Shown here piece after piece: positions 25,119 through 35,069 of a stretch of DNA of 64,000 nucleotides (within the stretch, counting starts at the first letter, position 1; every line of letters starts with the position of its first letter). Source of the stretch: Paraburkholderia dioscoreae (lineage in GTDB: Bacteria > Pseudomonadota > Gammaproteobacteria > Burkholderiales > Burkholderiaceae); assembly GCF_902459535.1 (NCBI RefSeq), contig NZ_LR699553.1, positions 124,001 through 188,000 on the forward strand, in the 5' to 3' direction. Below the pieces are notes generated by a model that searched no databases, was not told the DNA's origin, and worked only from the letters and a program-made list of their open reading frames with translations. A program made the translations under genes and the position numbers.

Positions 25119-26162
25119 ATGGCTTACGAAGCAGCTTCAGAACGCTATTCAGATATGCAGTACCGCGTCTGCGGCAAGTCGGGTCTCAAACTGCCGGCGC
25201 TGTCGCTCGGTCTGTGGCACAACTTCGGCGACACCACGCCGATCTCCACGCAGCGCGACATCCTGCGCACGGCTTTCGACCTGGGTATCACGCACTTCGA
25301 CCTCGCCAACAATTATGGGCCGCCGTACGGCAGCGCCGAAACCAACTTCGGCCGCCTCTTCAAGGACGACTTCAAGCCGTATCGCGATGAACTGCTGATT
25401 TCGTCGAAGGCCGGTTGGGACATGTGGCCGGGTCCGTACGGTCAAGGCGGCGGCTCGCGCAAATACGTGCTCGCGAGTCTCGATCAGAGCCTGCAACGTA
25501 TGGGCCTCGACTACGTCGATATTTTCTATTCGCATCGTTTCGATGCCGATACGCCGCTCGAAGAAACCGCGGGTGCATTGGCGAGCGCCGTGCAGCAGGG
25601 CAAGGCGCTGTACATCGGTATTTCGTCGTACTCGGCAAGCAAGACGCTCGAGATGACGAAACTGCTCGCCGAATACAAGGTGCCGCTGCTGATTCATCAG
25701 CCTTCGTACAACATGCTCAATCGCTGGATCGAGCACGAGTTGCTGGACGCGCTGGCGAAGGCCGGCGCGGGCGCCATCGCGTTTACGCCGCTGGCTCAGG
25801 GTCTGCTCACGGGCAAATATCTGAACGGCGTGCCGGAAGACGCGCGCGTCAACAAGCCGGGTGGCGGTTCGTTGAAGCAGGAGCATCTGAGCCCGCAGAA
25901 CATCGAGCACGTGCGTAAGCTCAACGACATCGCGCAACGTCGCGGGCAGAGCCTCGCGCAGATGGCGCTCGCGTGGGCGCTGCGCGATCCGCGCGTGACG
26001 TCCGTGCTGATCGGCGCAAGCCGCGCGGAGCAGGTGCGTGAAAACGTCGGCGCGCTGAAGAACCTTGCGTTCTCGAAGGACGAACTGGCCGAGATCGACC
26101 GCTACGCGACCGAAGGCGGAATCAACCTGTGGGAAAAGCCGTCGACGGATCAGGCGATCTGA
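25119..26162 (+). CDS. Aldo/keto reductase, YghZ/Gpr type
   Basis: NADPH-dependent reductase of 347 aa in a TIM-barrel fold. The catalytic tetrad is visible: Asp61 and Tyr66 in FDLANNYG, Lys97 in SSKAGW and His139 in YSHRFD. The opening MQYRVCGKSGLKLPALSLGLWHNFG and the closing INLWEKPSTDQ match the L-glyceraldehyde 3-phosphate reductase group of E. coli YghZ (Gpr), which helps detoxify methylglyoxal. The exact substrate is inferred. A terminator follows. Confidence 0.88.
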   Translation: MAYEAASERYSDMQYRVCGKSGLKLPALSLGLWHNFGDTTPISTQRDILRTAFDLGITHFDLANNYGPPYGSAETNFGRLFKDDFKPYRDELLISSKAGWDMWPGPYGQGGGSRKYVLASLDQSLQRMGLDYVDIFYSHRFDADTPLEETAGALASAVQQGKALYIGISSYSASKTLEMTKLLAEYKVPLLIHQPSYNMLNRWIEHELLDALAKAGAGAIAFTPLAQGLLTGKYLNGVPEDARVNKPGGGSLKQEHLSPQNIEHVRKLNDIAQRRGQSLAQMALAWALRDPRVTSVLIGASRAEQVRENVGALKNLAFSKDELAEIDRYATEGGINLWEKPSTDQAI

Positions 26163-26200
26163 TTCCCGCGTCGTCGTCTTTCACGCCATAGAAGCAGCAA

Positions 26201-26224
26201 AGCCGCCCACGGGCGGCTTTTTTC
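26201..26224 (+). terminator. Intrinsic terminator after the aldo/keto reductase
   Basis: The AGCCGCC/GGCGGCT hairpin (from 26201) with a 4-nt loop is followed by six Ts at 26218-26223. It lies just before the stop of the convergent small gene. Confidence 0.85.
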
Positions 26225-26226
26225 AT

Positions 26227-26412
26227 CTAGACGAGCGCCGGCAAACCTTCCACCAGCACCACCGCGAACACCACGCCGATCAGCGCACCCAGCACGCGCA
26301 GCGCGTTGTGCCGGAATTCCGTCTTGCAGGGAAGCGCACCGACAAACAAAGCCCCGGCCAACGCCATCGGAATGACCAGGATGAAATCGCCGATCGTGAA
26401 GTAGGTCGTCAT
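26227..26412 (-). CDS. Small hypothetical membrane protein
   Basis: A 61-aa protein beginning MTTYFTIGDFILVIPMALAGALF, with two predicted membrane helices separated by LPCKTEFRHNALR. The ATG at 26412 is preferred because AAGGAG lies 7 nt upstream; an in-frame upstream ATG lacks an RBS. I do not recognise the family. Confidence 0.6.
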   Translation of the reverse strand: MTTYFTIGDFILVIPMALAGALFVGALPCKTEFRHNALRVLGALIGVVFAVVLVEGLPALV

Positions 26413-26680
26413 TCTCGTCTCCTTTATATTTCCGGCGAAGGCGGCGGCTCGATTTATGGAGTCATGCACCGCCCACGCTCGATTTGAGTATAGGAGACAG
26501 TCCGGTCGATATAACGACGCCTTGCGGCGTTGCAGCGGCTATTCGCAAGCCGCTGAACCCGGCAGCGCATGGGCCGCCGCGATTGCCGCGGCGCAGCAAA
26601 TACGTCGAAAAAGATGAAGCGTTTGCTTACGCGGGCCTTACTTTCAGGCGTCATTCAATGCGCGTTGGGTCATCGAGCGA

Positions 26681-27901
26681 TCATGCGCGAGGCTGCTCAC
26701 GTCTGCGCAGACGCGCCGCCGCAACCAGGCCGATGACGAGCAACGCGCCGACCAGTCCGGCGACGCCGTTCCATCCGTAGCTCGTCCACATGTGGCCGCC
26801 ATACGAGCCCACCACGCTCGAGCCGATGTAATACGCGAGCAGATAGAGCGCCGCGGCCTGACCTTTGGCATCTTTGGCGAGACGTCCGACCCAGCCGCTT
26901 GCCACCGAGTGTCCGGCGAAGAAGCCGAATGTCACGCACGCAATGCCGGCCGCAATCGCCGTCAGCGGATGCAGCATGGTGAGCGCGAGACCGAACGCCA
27001 TCAACAGCAGGCTGGCGGTGAGCACGCGTGCGCGGCCGAAAGTATCGGCCATGCGTCCCGACCACGGCGAGGCCACCACACCCGTCAGATACACGACGAA
27101 GATCGCGCCGATTTCCGTCTGATCCAACCGGTACGGCGGCGCCAGCAACCGGTAGCCGATGTAGTTGTACAGCGTGACGAAGCTGCCCATCAGCACGAAG
27201 CCGAGCAGGAACAGCAGAGGCAGGCCGGGTCGAGTGAACTGCTTGAGCAGCGCGGTACGGTGATGCATGAAGCCGAGTCCACGCCGCGGCACGAAATGAC
27301 GCGACGGCGGCAACAGCGCGCGAAACGCGAGCATGGACAGAAGGCCGAGCACGCCGATCGTCCCGATCGCCACGCGCCACGAAAACAGATCCGCGACGAC
27401 GCCGGTAATCACGCGCCCGGCCATCCCTCCGATCGCCGTGCCGCCGACATAGAGTCCCATCGCGAGGCCAAGGCCGTCGGGGTGCACTTCTTCCGCGAGA
27501 TAGGCCATCGCGACGGCGGGCACGCCACCGAGCGCGAGACCTTCGAGTGTGCGCAGCACGAGCAGTTGATGCCATTGCGGAGCGATCGACACGCCGATGG
27601 TTGCCAGCGCGGAAATGGTGAGCGACAGCGTCATCAGCTTGTGACGGCTCCAGCCTTCGGAGATGAAGCCGGCAACGAACACGGCAAGCGCGAGCGCGGC
27701 CGTGGTCAATGAGAGCGACAGGCTGCTTTGGGCCGGCGTCACGTTGAACGCTGTGGAAAACGACGGCAGCAGCGGCTGTACGCAATAAAGGAGCGAGAAC
27801 GTGGCGTAGCCGGCGAACAGCAGCGCGATGCTGGCGCGCCAGTACGCGCGCGTGCCGCGTTCGAGGTAGGGGATGTCGGGCACGGCGGAAGCGGGTTGCA
27901 A
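26681..27901 (-). CDS. MFS transporter, YnfM-like
   Basis: A 406-aa major facilitator with 12 hydrophobic segments. SEGWSRHKLM in the first cytoplasmic loop and GRMADTFGRARV in the 8-9 loop are the family A-motif positions. Similarity to the YnfM/arabinose-efflux-type group is suggested by AGYATFSLLYCVQPLLP and by GGVPAVAMAYLAEEV. The substrate is unknown. It lies downstream of, and in the same direction as, the RND efflux operon but 175 bp away, so co-transcription is uncertain. Confidence 0.85.
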   Translation of the reverse strand: MQPASAVPDIPYLERGTRAYWRASIALLFAGYATFSLLYCVQPLLPSFSTAFNVTPAQSSLSLSLTTAALALAVFVAGFISEGWSRHKLMTLSLTISALATIGVSIAPQWHQLLVLRTLEGLALGGVPAVAMAYLAEEVHPDGLGLAMGLYVGGTAIGGMAGRVITGVVADLFSWRVAIGTIGVLGLLSMLAFRALLPPSRHFVPRRGLGFMHHRTALLKQFTRPGLPLLFLLGFVLMGSFVTLYNYIGYRLLAPPYRLDQTEIGAIFVVYLTGVVASPWSGRMADTFGRARVLTASLLLMAFGLALTMLHPLTAIAAGIACVTFGFFAGHSVASGWVGRLAKDAKGQAAALYLLAYYIGSSVVGSYGGHMWTSYGWNGVAGLVGALLVIGLVAAARLRRREQPRA

Positions 27902-27975
27902 AGGAGAAAAAGGGAGTTAAGGATACGCTGAAAAGAGGCGGAGCGGGTCGCTGGAGCGCGCTGCGAGCCGCGACC

Positions 27976-28030
27976 ACGCCGGGACCACGGCGCCACCCCG
28001 ACGCAACCACGACGCCACCACGACGCCACC
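27976..28030. repeat. 11-bp minisatellite, five units
   Basis: Five adjacent 11-bp units: two exact ACGACGCCACC copies (28009-28019 and 28020-28030) and three degenerate ones (27976-27986, 27987-27997, 27998-28008). It lies between the MFS gene and the outer-membrane factor gene. Confidence 0.7.
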
Positions 28031-28076
28031 AGGCGCCGTGCCCGGCGCCCTTTCGCTGCATCGACAACCCCCCCGG

Positions 28077-29606
28077 CTACCCACGCGCCGCGGCATCGCT
28101 CGCGGGTGTGGACGGATGCACGATCTGTTCATCCGTCGGCAGCGCGGACTCGTTCCAGCCGCCGCCCAGCGCCTTGATCAACGCCACGCTCGCGGCCATG
28201 CGACGTCGCGCGATCGACACGGCGTCGCGTTCGTTGGTGAGCGCGGTGGTTTGCGCGACCACCACGTCGAGATAGGTGATCGCGCCGTTCCTATAGCGGT
28301 CCGATACGACCGCCAGCGCACGTTGCGCGGCTCTCACCGCGTCGTCCTGGGCGCTCGCTTCCTGCTCGAGCACGCGCAGGGCGGCGAGATTGTCCTCGAC
28401 CTGGCCGAAGGCGGTCAGCACGGTCTGCCGGTATTGCGCGACGCTTTCGTCGTAGTGCGCGCGGGCCTGTTCTTTGACGGAGGCGCGTCCGCCGAAGTCG
28501 AGCAGCGTTCCGGCCAACGTCGGCCCGAGCGACCACAGCCGGCTCGGCGCCAGCAACCATTGACTGTAGTTGGTCGCTTCGAGGCCACCCGTCACGGACA
28601 AAACGAGGTTCGGAAAAAACGCCGCCGTCGCCACGCCGATCTGCGCGTTCATCTCGGCGACGCGCCGTTCCGCCGCCGCAATGTCGGGGCGCCGTTCGAG
28701 CAACTCAGACGGCACGCCCGCCGCCGCGACGACCGGCACCGCCGCGAGCGGCGCAACCGGCAGCGCAAACGTGGAAGGCGGCTGGCCGATCAGAATCGCG
28801 ATCGCGTGTTCGAGCTGCGCGCGCTGCACGCCGAGGTCGAGCGCTTGCGCCTGGGTGGTTTTCAACTGCGTCTGCGCCTGCGCGACATCGGCGTCCGTGG
28901 CGATGCCGCCGGCGTAGCGGTGCTGCGTCAGCTCCAGCGCTTGCCTGTAGGCCTCGATCGTGTCGTCGAGCAGTCGGCGCTCCTGATCGAGTCCGCGCAG
29001 CTCGAAGTAGTCGGTGGCGAGTTCGGCCTGCATCGACAGCAGCGCGGCTTGTGTGTCGGCGTCGCTTGCCTGCGCTTCGGCTTTCGCGCCTTCGACACTA
29101 CGTGACACGCGGCCCCACAGGTCGGGTTCCCACGACGCGTCGGCTTGCACGAGGTAGTCGTTCAGCGTGAGACCCGCGGTCGATTTGTGCAGTACGTTCT
29201 CCGATGAACGGGCGCGCGAATAGGCACCGGTCGCGCTGACGAGCGGGAAGAAACTCGAACGATATTGCGCGACGGTGGCACGGGCGGCGCGAAAGCGCGC
29301 TTCGGCAGCCTGCACGTTCTGATTCGCGCTCGCGACCTGCTGTTCGAGAGCGTCGAGCGACGGGTCCGCGTAGACGCTCCACCACGCGCCGCGTGTGAAC
29401 GTGTCGGCGGGTTGCGCGGGTTTCCAGCCGGTGCCGTCGAGTTCCTTGTAGGTTGCGGCGGTGGTCGCGGTCGGCTTCACGTAGTCGGGGCCGACGGTGC
29501 ACGCGGTGAGTGCGCACGCGCCTGCGAGTGTCAAGGCGCACGCATGCAGCGAGACGCGCCGCAGCGGCCGCACGACGAAACGGCGACGGGATGCCGGCGC
29601 GTTCAT
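28077..29606 (-). CDS. RND efflux outer-membrane lipoprotein (NodT/OprM type)
   Basis: A 509-aa outer-membrane factor. The N-terminus has a long signal peptide and a lipobox LTAC with lipidated Cys36, followed by TVGPDYVKP, the typical NodT-family start. Two TolC-like repeats follow. It would form the outer channel for the adaptor and pump encoded directly upstream; its ATG overlaps the adaptor stop (ATGA). The cargo of the system is unknown. Confidence 0.9.
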   Translation of the reverse strand: MNAPASRRRFVVRPLRRVSLHACALTLAGACALTACTVGPDYVKPTATTAATYKELDGTGWKPAQPADTFTRGAWWSVYADPSLDALEQQVASANQNVQAAEARFRAARATVAQYRSSFFPLVSATGAYSRARSSENVLHKSTAGLTLNDYLVQADASWEPDLWGRVSRSVEGAKAEAQASDADTQAALLSMQAELATDYFELRGLDQERRLLDDTIEAYRQALELTQHRYAGGIATDADVAQAQTQLKTTQAQALDLGVQRAQLEHAIAILIGQPPSTFALPVAPLAAVPVVAAAGVPSELLERRPDIAAAERRVAEMNAQIGVATAAFFPNLVLSVTGGLEATNYSQWLLAPSRLWSLGPTLAGTLLDFGGRASVKEQARAHYDESVAQYRQTVLTAFGQVEDNLAALRVLEQEASAQDDAVRAAQRALAVVSDRYRNGAITYLDVVVAQTTALTNERDAVSIARRRMAASVALIKALGGGWNESALPTDEQIVHPSTPASDAAARG

Positions 29607-31006
29607 GATGATGCCTTTACGGACAGCGACGCGGCGACATGCGTGGTTGGCGTGTCTGCCGCAACAGCGTTCGAGCCGCCCGCCACCCGATCATTGCCCG
29701 CGGCTGCGCCGCTGGCGCTTGCGGCACCGTCGCGGCTCGCCGCTGCGCCGGACGCGCCTGCCGCGCCCTCACCACCCGCCGCCGCGCCGGAAGCACCGGT
29801 CGCTCCTGACGCGCCCGTGGCAGTTCCCGCTTTCGCAGCCACGATCCGCACCGGCGCGCCGTCGATGATCGAGTCCTGCGGATTCAGGATCACCCGCTCA
29901 TCGCCCTGCAGGCCGGATGCAATCGCGACACGCGTGCCGAAGTCCGTTCCCAGCGACACCGCGATCAGCTTTACCTTGTGCTGCGCGTCGACGGTCGCGA
30001 CTTTCACGCCATCCGGGCGGAACAGCAGCGCGTTGCCAGGCAGCGTGAATGGCGCCGCGCCCGTGCCCAACTCGAAGTGCACTTGAGCATACGCGCCCGG
30101 CAGCAAATCGCCGTTACGGTTGTCGACGTCGACTTCCACCAGCATCGTGCGCTGTTGCGGATCGACGGCGCCCGCGGTGCGCGCCACGGTGCCCGGATAA
30201 TGTCGGGACGGCGTCTCGGTCAGCGTCAGGAACGCGGCTTGCCGCGCGCGAACCTGCTGCGCGTAGGCCTGCGGTACGTTCACATAGACGCGCAGCCGAT
30301 CCGCCTGCGCGACGTGAAACAGCTCCTTCGCAGGGCCGCCCGAACTGCCCGCGTCGATCAGCGCGCCGACATCGACATTGCGCGCGGTCACGATGCCGTC
30401 GAACGGCGCATACACTTTCTGGAACGACTGCGTTTTCTCGAGTCGCGCCACGTTGAAGCGTGCAGCGTCGAGCGTGGCTTTCTTTGCGAGCATGTCGCCG
30501 ACCTTTTCGTCGGTTTCCTGCTTCGAGACCGATTTGCTTTTCAGCATGTCGGTCCAGCGCCCGGCGGTGCTCTTCGCAAGCGCATAGTTGGCGTCGGCGT
30601 TTGCGAGTTCGGCGCGGGCCGCGCGCAGTTGATCGTCCACTTCCGGCGTGTCGATCTCCGCCAGCAACTGGCCGTTTTTCACCCGCGCGCCGATGTCCGC
30701 GTACCACTTCTTCAGATAGCCGTTGGTGCGCGCGTAAATCGGCGTGTCGAGAAACGCCTGCACGTTGCCGGGCAGCACGAGATCGAGCCCGGCCGTCGAT
30801 TTCTGCGGCCGCACGACTTCGACGCTGGTCTGGCTGGTGTGCTCGGCATCGCGTTCGAGCGCCGCGTGCGCGTCGTGACGCGACCAGATACCTTGTGCCG
30901 CAAGCGCGATGACCACCACGGCGACCGCGACGGCGATCCAGCGTGCGCGCTTTGCCTTCGCCGGATCGCGCGTGGTGCCGGAACTGTCTGGACGTTGTCC
31001 TTCCAT
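29603..31006 (-). CDS. RND efflux periplasmic adaptor (MFP) with Ala/Gly/Ser tail
   Basis: Membrane-fusion protein of 467 aa anchored by one N-terminal helix (about 22-40). The lipoyl/barrel-sandwich halves (NGYLKKWYADIGARVKNGQLLAEIDTPEVD and VYAPFDGIVTARNVDVGALID) flank a coiled-coil hairpin; beta-barrel and proximal domains follow. Residues about 390-467 are a low-complexity tail with repeated GASGA and SGAAAG units, unusual for this family. The ATG at 31006 is chosen because it gives a normal N-terminus; the upstream open frame is a shadow. It lies between pump and outer-membrane genes. Confidence 0.9.
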   Translation of the reverse strand: MEGQRPDSSGTTRDPAKAKRARWIAVAVAVVVIALAAQGIWSRHDAHAALERDAEHTSQTSVEVVRPQKSTAGLDLVLPGNVQAFLDTPIYARTNGYLKKWYADIGARVKNGQLLAEIDTPEVDDQLRAARAELANADANYALAKSTAGRWTDMLKSKSVSKQETDEKVGDMLAKKATLDAARFNVARLEKTQSFQKVYAPFDGIVTARNVDVGALIDAGSSGGPAKELFHVAQADRLRVYVNVPQAYAQQVRARQAAFLTLTETPSRHYPGTVARTAGAVDPQQRTMLVEVDVDNRNGDLLPGAYAQVHFELGTGAAPFTLPGNALLFRPDGVKVATVDAQHKVKLIAVSLGTDFGTRVAIASGLQGDERVILNPQDSIIDGAPVRIVAAKAGTATGASGATGASGAAAGGEGAAGASGAAASRDGAASASGAAAGNDRVAGGSNAVAADTPTTHVAASLSVKASS

Positions 31007-31118
31007 CAAACTTCCCGTGCAAAAATGGTTGCTGTGAAGATGCTCGGGCAGTCGAAGCTGCCTCTCGTGCTGCCTGCTATTGCCGCTGTTGCCGACACGA
31101 TCGCCGCGGCGCTGCACA

Positions 31119-34100
31119 TCATGGCTTCTGCACCACGTGCTCGGCTGCACGCAGGCGTCGTGCCGCGAGTCGCCGGTAGATCATCGAAAACACCACCGGC
31201 ACGAAGATCAGCGTTGCCAGCGTGCCGATCGTCAGACCGCCGATCACCGCGCGCCCGAGCGGCGCATTCTGCTCGCCGCCTTCGCCGAGACCGATCGCCA
31301 TCGGCACCATGCCGATCACCATCGCGAGCGCTGTCATCAATACCGGACGAAAGCGCGTGAAGCCCGCTTCGATCGCCGCGCGGGCCGCGTCGCCGTGTTC
31401 GAGCAACTGCTCGCGCGCAAAGCTGATCACGAGAATCGAGTTGGCGGTGGCAATGCCTATACACATGATCGCACCCGTGAGCGCAGGAATCGACAGCGTG
31501 GTGTGCGTGAGAAACAGCATCCATACGATACCGGCGAGCGCGCCCGGCAGCGCGGTGATGATGATGAACGGATCGAGCCACGACTGGAAATTCACCACGA
31601 TCAGCAGATACACCAACAGAATCGCGAACACCAGACCGGCGAACAGGCCGGAGAACGAATCGTTCATGGTCTGCACCTGGCCGCGCACTTCGATAGTCGA
31701 GCTTTTGGGCAGATCGGCCTTGGCGTCGTCGATGATCTTGCGGATGTCGTCGGACACGCCGCCGAGATCGCGGCCGTCGGCGGTGCCGAAAATATCGATG
31801 GTGGTCTGCGCGTTGTAGTGGGTGAGCGTGGCGTTGCCTGCTTCGCGCTTCATGATGGCGAGCGAACCGAGAATATTGCTGCGGCCGTTCGCGTTCAGCG
31901 GAATGTTCGCGAGCGATTGCAGTGAATCGATCGTGTATTGCGGGGCTTCCGTGATCACGTTGTAGCTCACGCCGTTGCGCGGATTGAGCCAGAACGTCGG
32001 CGTGGTTTGCTGGCTGCCCGATAGCGTGATCAGCAGATTGCTCGCAATGTCGCGTTGCGAGAAGCCGGCTTGCTGCGCACGCGTGCGGTCCACGTCGATA
32101 AAGATACGCGGCAGATCGGCGGGCTGCTGGATGCGTGCGTCGACGAGACCGGGCACCGTGCGCAGACGGTTCAGCAACTTCGCGGCGAATGCGCGATTGC
32201 CGGCCACTTCACGGCCCACGATCTGAATGTCGATCGGCGACGGCATGCCGAAGTTGAGCGTTTGACTGACGATATCCGCGGGCAGGAAGGCGAACTGCAC
32301 GCCGGGGAATTCGTCGGTGAGCGTACGCCGCAGCGTGCGCACGTAGTCCGCGCTCGGATGATGGTCGGGATTGAGCGTGATCAGCACGTCGGCGTCCGAG
32401 GTGCCGATCGTGCCGGTGTTGCTGTACGAGAGGTTGATACCCGAGACCGGCAAGCCGATGTTGTCGATGATCGAATGCAGCTCGCCCGCCGGTATCAACT
32501 GACGGATACGTGTGTCGACGCGATCGGTGACGACCGCGGTCTCCTCCACCCGCATGCCGGTTTTCGCGCGCAGATGCAGCGCGATCGTGCCGGCGTCCAC
32601 AGCCGGGAAAAAGTCGCGGCCGAGAAACGGCATCAGCAACATCGAGGCGCCGCAGCAAACAAGAAACAGCGTCACGAACAGGCCCGGCCGCGCGACGCGC
32701 GCTTCGAGAAACACGCGATAGCGCTCGCGCAAACGCGCGAAGCCGCCTTCGAATGCGTAGTGCGCGCGCATGAACGGATTGCGCGTTTGCGCCGGGGTGT
32801 GATGCAGGTCCGCGGGTTTATGGTGATAGCGCAGCAGGTATTTCGCGAGCGTCGGCACGAGCGTGCGCGAGAAGAAATACGACGCCAGCATGGCGAACAC
32901 CACCGCCTCGGCCAGCGGAATGAACAGATAGTGCGCGACGCCCGTGAGCAGAAACATCGGCACGAAGACGATGCAGATGGACAAGGTCGACACCAGCGTC
33001 GGAATCGCAATCTGATGCGCGCCGTCGAGAATCGCCTGTTCGAGCGTCTTGCCCTGTTCGAGTTGATGGCTGATGTTTTCGATCGCCACCGTCGCATCGT
33101 CCACCAGAATGCCGACCGCGAGCGCAAGCCCGCCGAGTGTCATGATGTTGATGGTTTCGCCGAGCAGGGAGAGCGCGATGATCGAGGTGATCATCGACAG
33201 CGGAATCGACACGGCGATGATCAGCGTGGCGCGCCAGTTGCCGAGGAACAGCAGAATCATCAGGCCGGTCAGGCAGGCAGCGATCAGCGCCTCGCGCAGC
33301 ACGCCTTGCACGGAAGCGCGCACGAACAGCGACTGGTCGGCAACGGGGTCGATATTCAGAGAGGCGGGCACGAGATTGCGCAACGTCGGCATCAACGTCT
33401 TGATGCGATCGACGATTTCGAGCGTGGACGTATTGCCGCTCTTGTTGATGGTCAGGAGCGCCGCGCGCTGGCCGTTCACGCGCACGATATTGGTTTGCGG
33501 CTGGAAACCGTCGCGTACATGAGCGACGTCGCGAATATAAACGGTGCCGTTAGCCGTGGATCGGATCGGAATATTGTTCAGGCCTGCCAGCGAATCCGGG
33601 CTGCCGTTCATTTCCACCGAGTATTCCGTTGAACCGATTTTGGCGGTACCGGAAGGCAGGATCAGATTCTGTGCGGTGACCGCGTTGACCACGTCCAGCG
33701 GCGAAAGATTGCGCTCCTGCAATTTGCGCGAATCGATATCGACCATGATCTGCCGTTGTTTGCCGCCGTACGGCAGCGGCGCGGAAGCGCCCGGCACGGT
33801 GGCGAGCTGGGTCTTCAGGAAGTTGTTGCCGAAGTCGTATAGCTCCTGCTCGGTGAGCGACGCGGACGACAGCGCGAGCCGCAGAATCGGCACCGTCGAA
33901 GCGTTGTAGCGCAGGATATTCGGCGGCGTGATGCCGGGCGGCAGCGAGCGCAATTGCGTTTGTGACAGCGCGGTGACTTCGGCGAGCGCCTCGTCGATAT
34001 TCGCGTGCGGCTGGAAAAAGATCTTGATCACCGCGATGCCGTTCAGCGAGGTCGACTCGGTGTGCTCGATATCGTTGACTGCCACCGAGAGCCCGCGCTC

Positions 34101-34301
34101 GTAATTCAGCACGATGCGTTTTTCCATCTCGTCGGCGGGCAGGCCGTTGTACGACCAGATCACCGAGAGCACTGGAATGTCGATATTGGGGAAGATGTCG
34201 GTCGGCGTGCGCAGGATCGTCAAAGGTCCGACGATCAGCAATAGCAGCGCCAGGACGACGAACGTATACGGGCGCCGTAGCGCAAGACGAACGATCCACA
34301 T
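31119..34301 (-). CDS. RND efflux pump inner-membrane permease
   Basis: A 1060-aa resistance-nodulation-division transporter with the normal 12-helix, two-porter-domain layout. It starts MWIVRLALRRPYTFVVLALLLLIVGP and has the proton-relay pair in GILVDDATVAIENI near residue 400. Sequence style (TDIFPNIDIPVLSVIWSYNGLPADEMEKR) places it among HAE-like pumps for drugs or other hydrophobic compounds. It is first in the pump-adaptor-outer-membrane order, 112 bp before the adaptor. No local regulator is seen. Confidence 0.93.
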   Translation of the reverse strand: MWIVRLALRRPYTFVVLALLLLIVGPLTILRTPTDIFPNIDIPVLSVIWSYNGLPADEMEKRIVLNYERGLSVAVNDIEHTESTSLNGIAVIKIFFQPHANIDEALAEVTALSQTQLRSLPPGITPPNILRYNASTVPILRLALSSASLTEQELYDFGNNFLKTQLATVPGASAPLPYGGKQRQIMVDIDSRKLQERNLSPLDVVNAVTAQNLILPSGTAKIGSTEYSVEMNGSPDSLAGLNNIPIRSTANGTVYIRDVAHVRDGFQPQTNIVRVNGQRAALLTINKSGNTSTLEIVDRIKTLMPTLRNLVPASLNIDPVADQSLFVRASVQGVLREALIAACLTGLMILLFLGNWRATLIIAVSIPLSMITSIIALSLLGETINIMTLGGLALAVGILVDDATVAIENISHQLEQGKTLEQAILDGAHQIAIPTLVSTLSICIVFVPMFLLTGVAHYLFIPLAEAVVFAMLASYFFSRTLVPTLAKYLLRYHHKPADLHHTPAQTRNPFMRAHYAFEGGFARLRERYRVFLEARVARPGLFVTLFLVCCGASMLLMPFLGRDFFPAVDAGTIALHLRAKTGMRVEETAVVTDRVDTRIRQLIPAGELHSIIDNIGLPVSGINLSYSNTGTIGTSDADVLITLNPDHHPSADYVRTLRRTLTDEFPGVQFAFLPADIVSQTLNFGMPSPIDIQIVGREVAGNRAFAAKLLNRLRTVPGLVDARIQQPADLPRIFIDVDRTRAQQAGFSQRDIASNLLITLSGSQQTTPTFWLNPRNGVSYNVITEAPQYTIDSLQSLANIPLNANGRSNILGSLAIMKREAGNATLTHYNAQTTIDIFGTADGRDLGGVSDDIRKIIDDAKADLPKSSTIEVRGQVQTMNDSFSGLFAGLVFAILLVYLLIVVNFQSWLDPFIIITALPGALAGIVWMLFLTHTTLSIPALTGAIMCIGIATANSILVISFAREQLLEHGDAARAAIEAGFTRFRPVLMTALAMVIGMVPMAIGLGEGGEQNAPLGRAVIGGLTIGTLATLIFVPVVFSMIYRRLAARRLRAAEHVVQKP

Positions 34302-34752
34302 GACTAGTTCAACCGCTCAAAGCCGTGCGAAGAGATGTCGCGCGCGTGCCACGCATGCCGGACACAATGCGCGTAACGGCCGCCGCAGCGGCGCGAGCAG
34401 GCCGGCCCAGCGGTCGGATCGAGCAAATGGTCTGGTTGGTGCACGTTTTTGATATCTCACCCCGGCAGGGTTTATGATGACCTTATTGCGACGCGTTACG
34501 CTCCGAATCATCGGTCCGCCGCGCCGTAATGGGAATAGGGCGAAACGACGGGTAAAGAATGTTGAGTCTGCAGCCTCGAGTTCGCGCTTTCCCCGGCCCC
34601 GCAAAACGGGAACAGTGACTCGAACCTCTCACGCGTATCACGCGCAGCAGATTGGGTGCGTACGCAACGTTATCGGCGGAGCGACGCTTTTATCATCACC
34701 TTGACCGGCAAGGAAATCATAAAGCCGGCTATGGGAGAAACGGGGAAACATC
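34302..34752. other. Divergent intergenic region upstream of the RND pump
   Basis: A 451-bp region between the pump gene (leftward) and a small gene (rightward). No convincing gene or clear operator palindrome was found. A TTGACC at 34701-34706 could be part of the promoter of the small gene. Confidence 0.35.
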
Positions 34753-34965
34753 ATGCAAATCGGTTCCATTGTCCGATCGGTGCATATCGCCGTGCCGCAA
34801 GGCGCGCGCGGGATCGTCATGCGCATTCTCGGCGACATGGCAATGGTGGCGTGGTATGCCGGCGAGCCCGGCGCTTCGCTGCAACTGAACACTGAACCCT
34901 TTTTCCTTGAAGACCTGATCGATACGGGCGAGTTGGTGCGACCGTCGAGCGCGCAGATGCATTGA
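34753..34965 (+). CDS. Small protein of unknown function
   Basis: A 70-aa protein, MQIGSIVRSVHIAVPQG..., with GGGAGAAACGGGGAAACATC just before the ATG as a usable RBS. Composition is normal and soluble, and the central ILGDMAMVAWYAGEPGASLQLNTE segment looks like a small beta-rich fold. I do not recognise the family. It may be co-transcribed with the srkA-like gene 104 bp downstream. Confidence 0.55.
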   Translation: MQIGSIVRSVHIAVPQGARGIVMRILGDMAMVAWYAGEPGASLQLNTEPFFLEDLIDTGELVRPSSAQMH

Positions 34966-35069
34966 AGGCCGTTCGAGTGCAAGCCGTGTGCGAGTTGTAA
35001 GCCGCGGGTTGCGCCGCGTTGTGCGTTGTCGCCCTCGTCTTTGACGCCGGCGCGGCGCACAATGCGGGC

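Noticed and set aside
32055..33632. 525-codon plus-strand frame opposite the RND pump
   Set aside because: Antisense shadow; the pump frame shows family motifs over its whole length.
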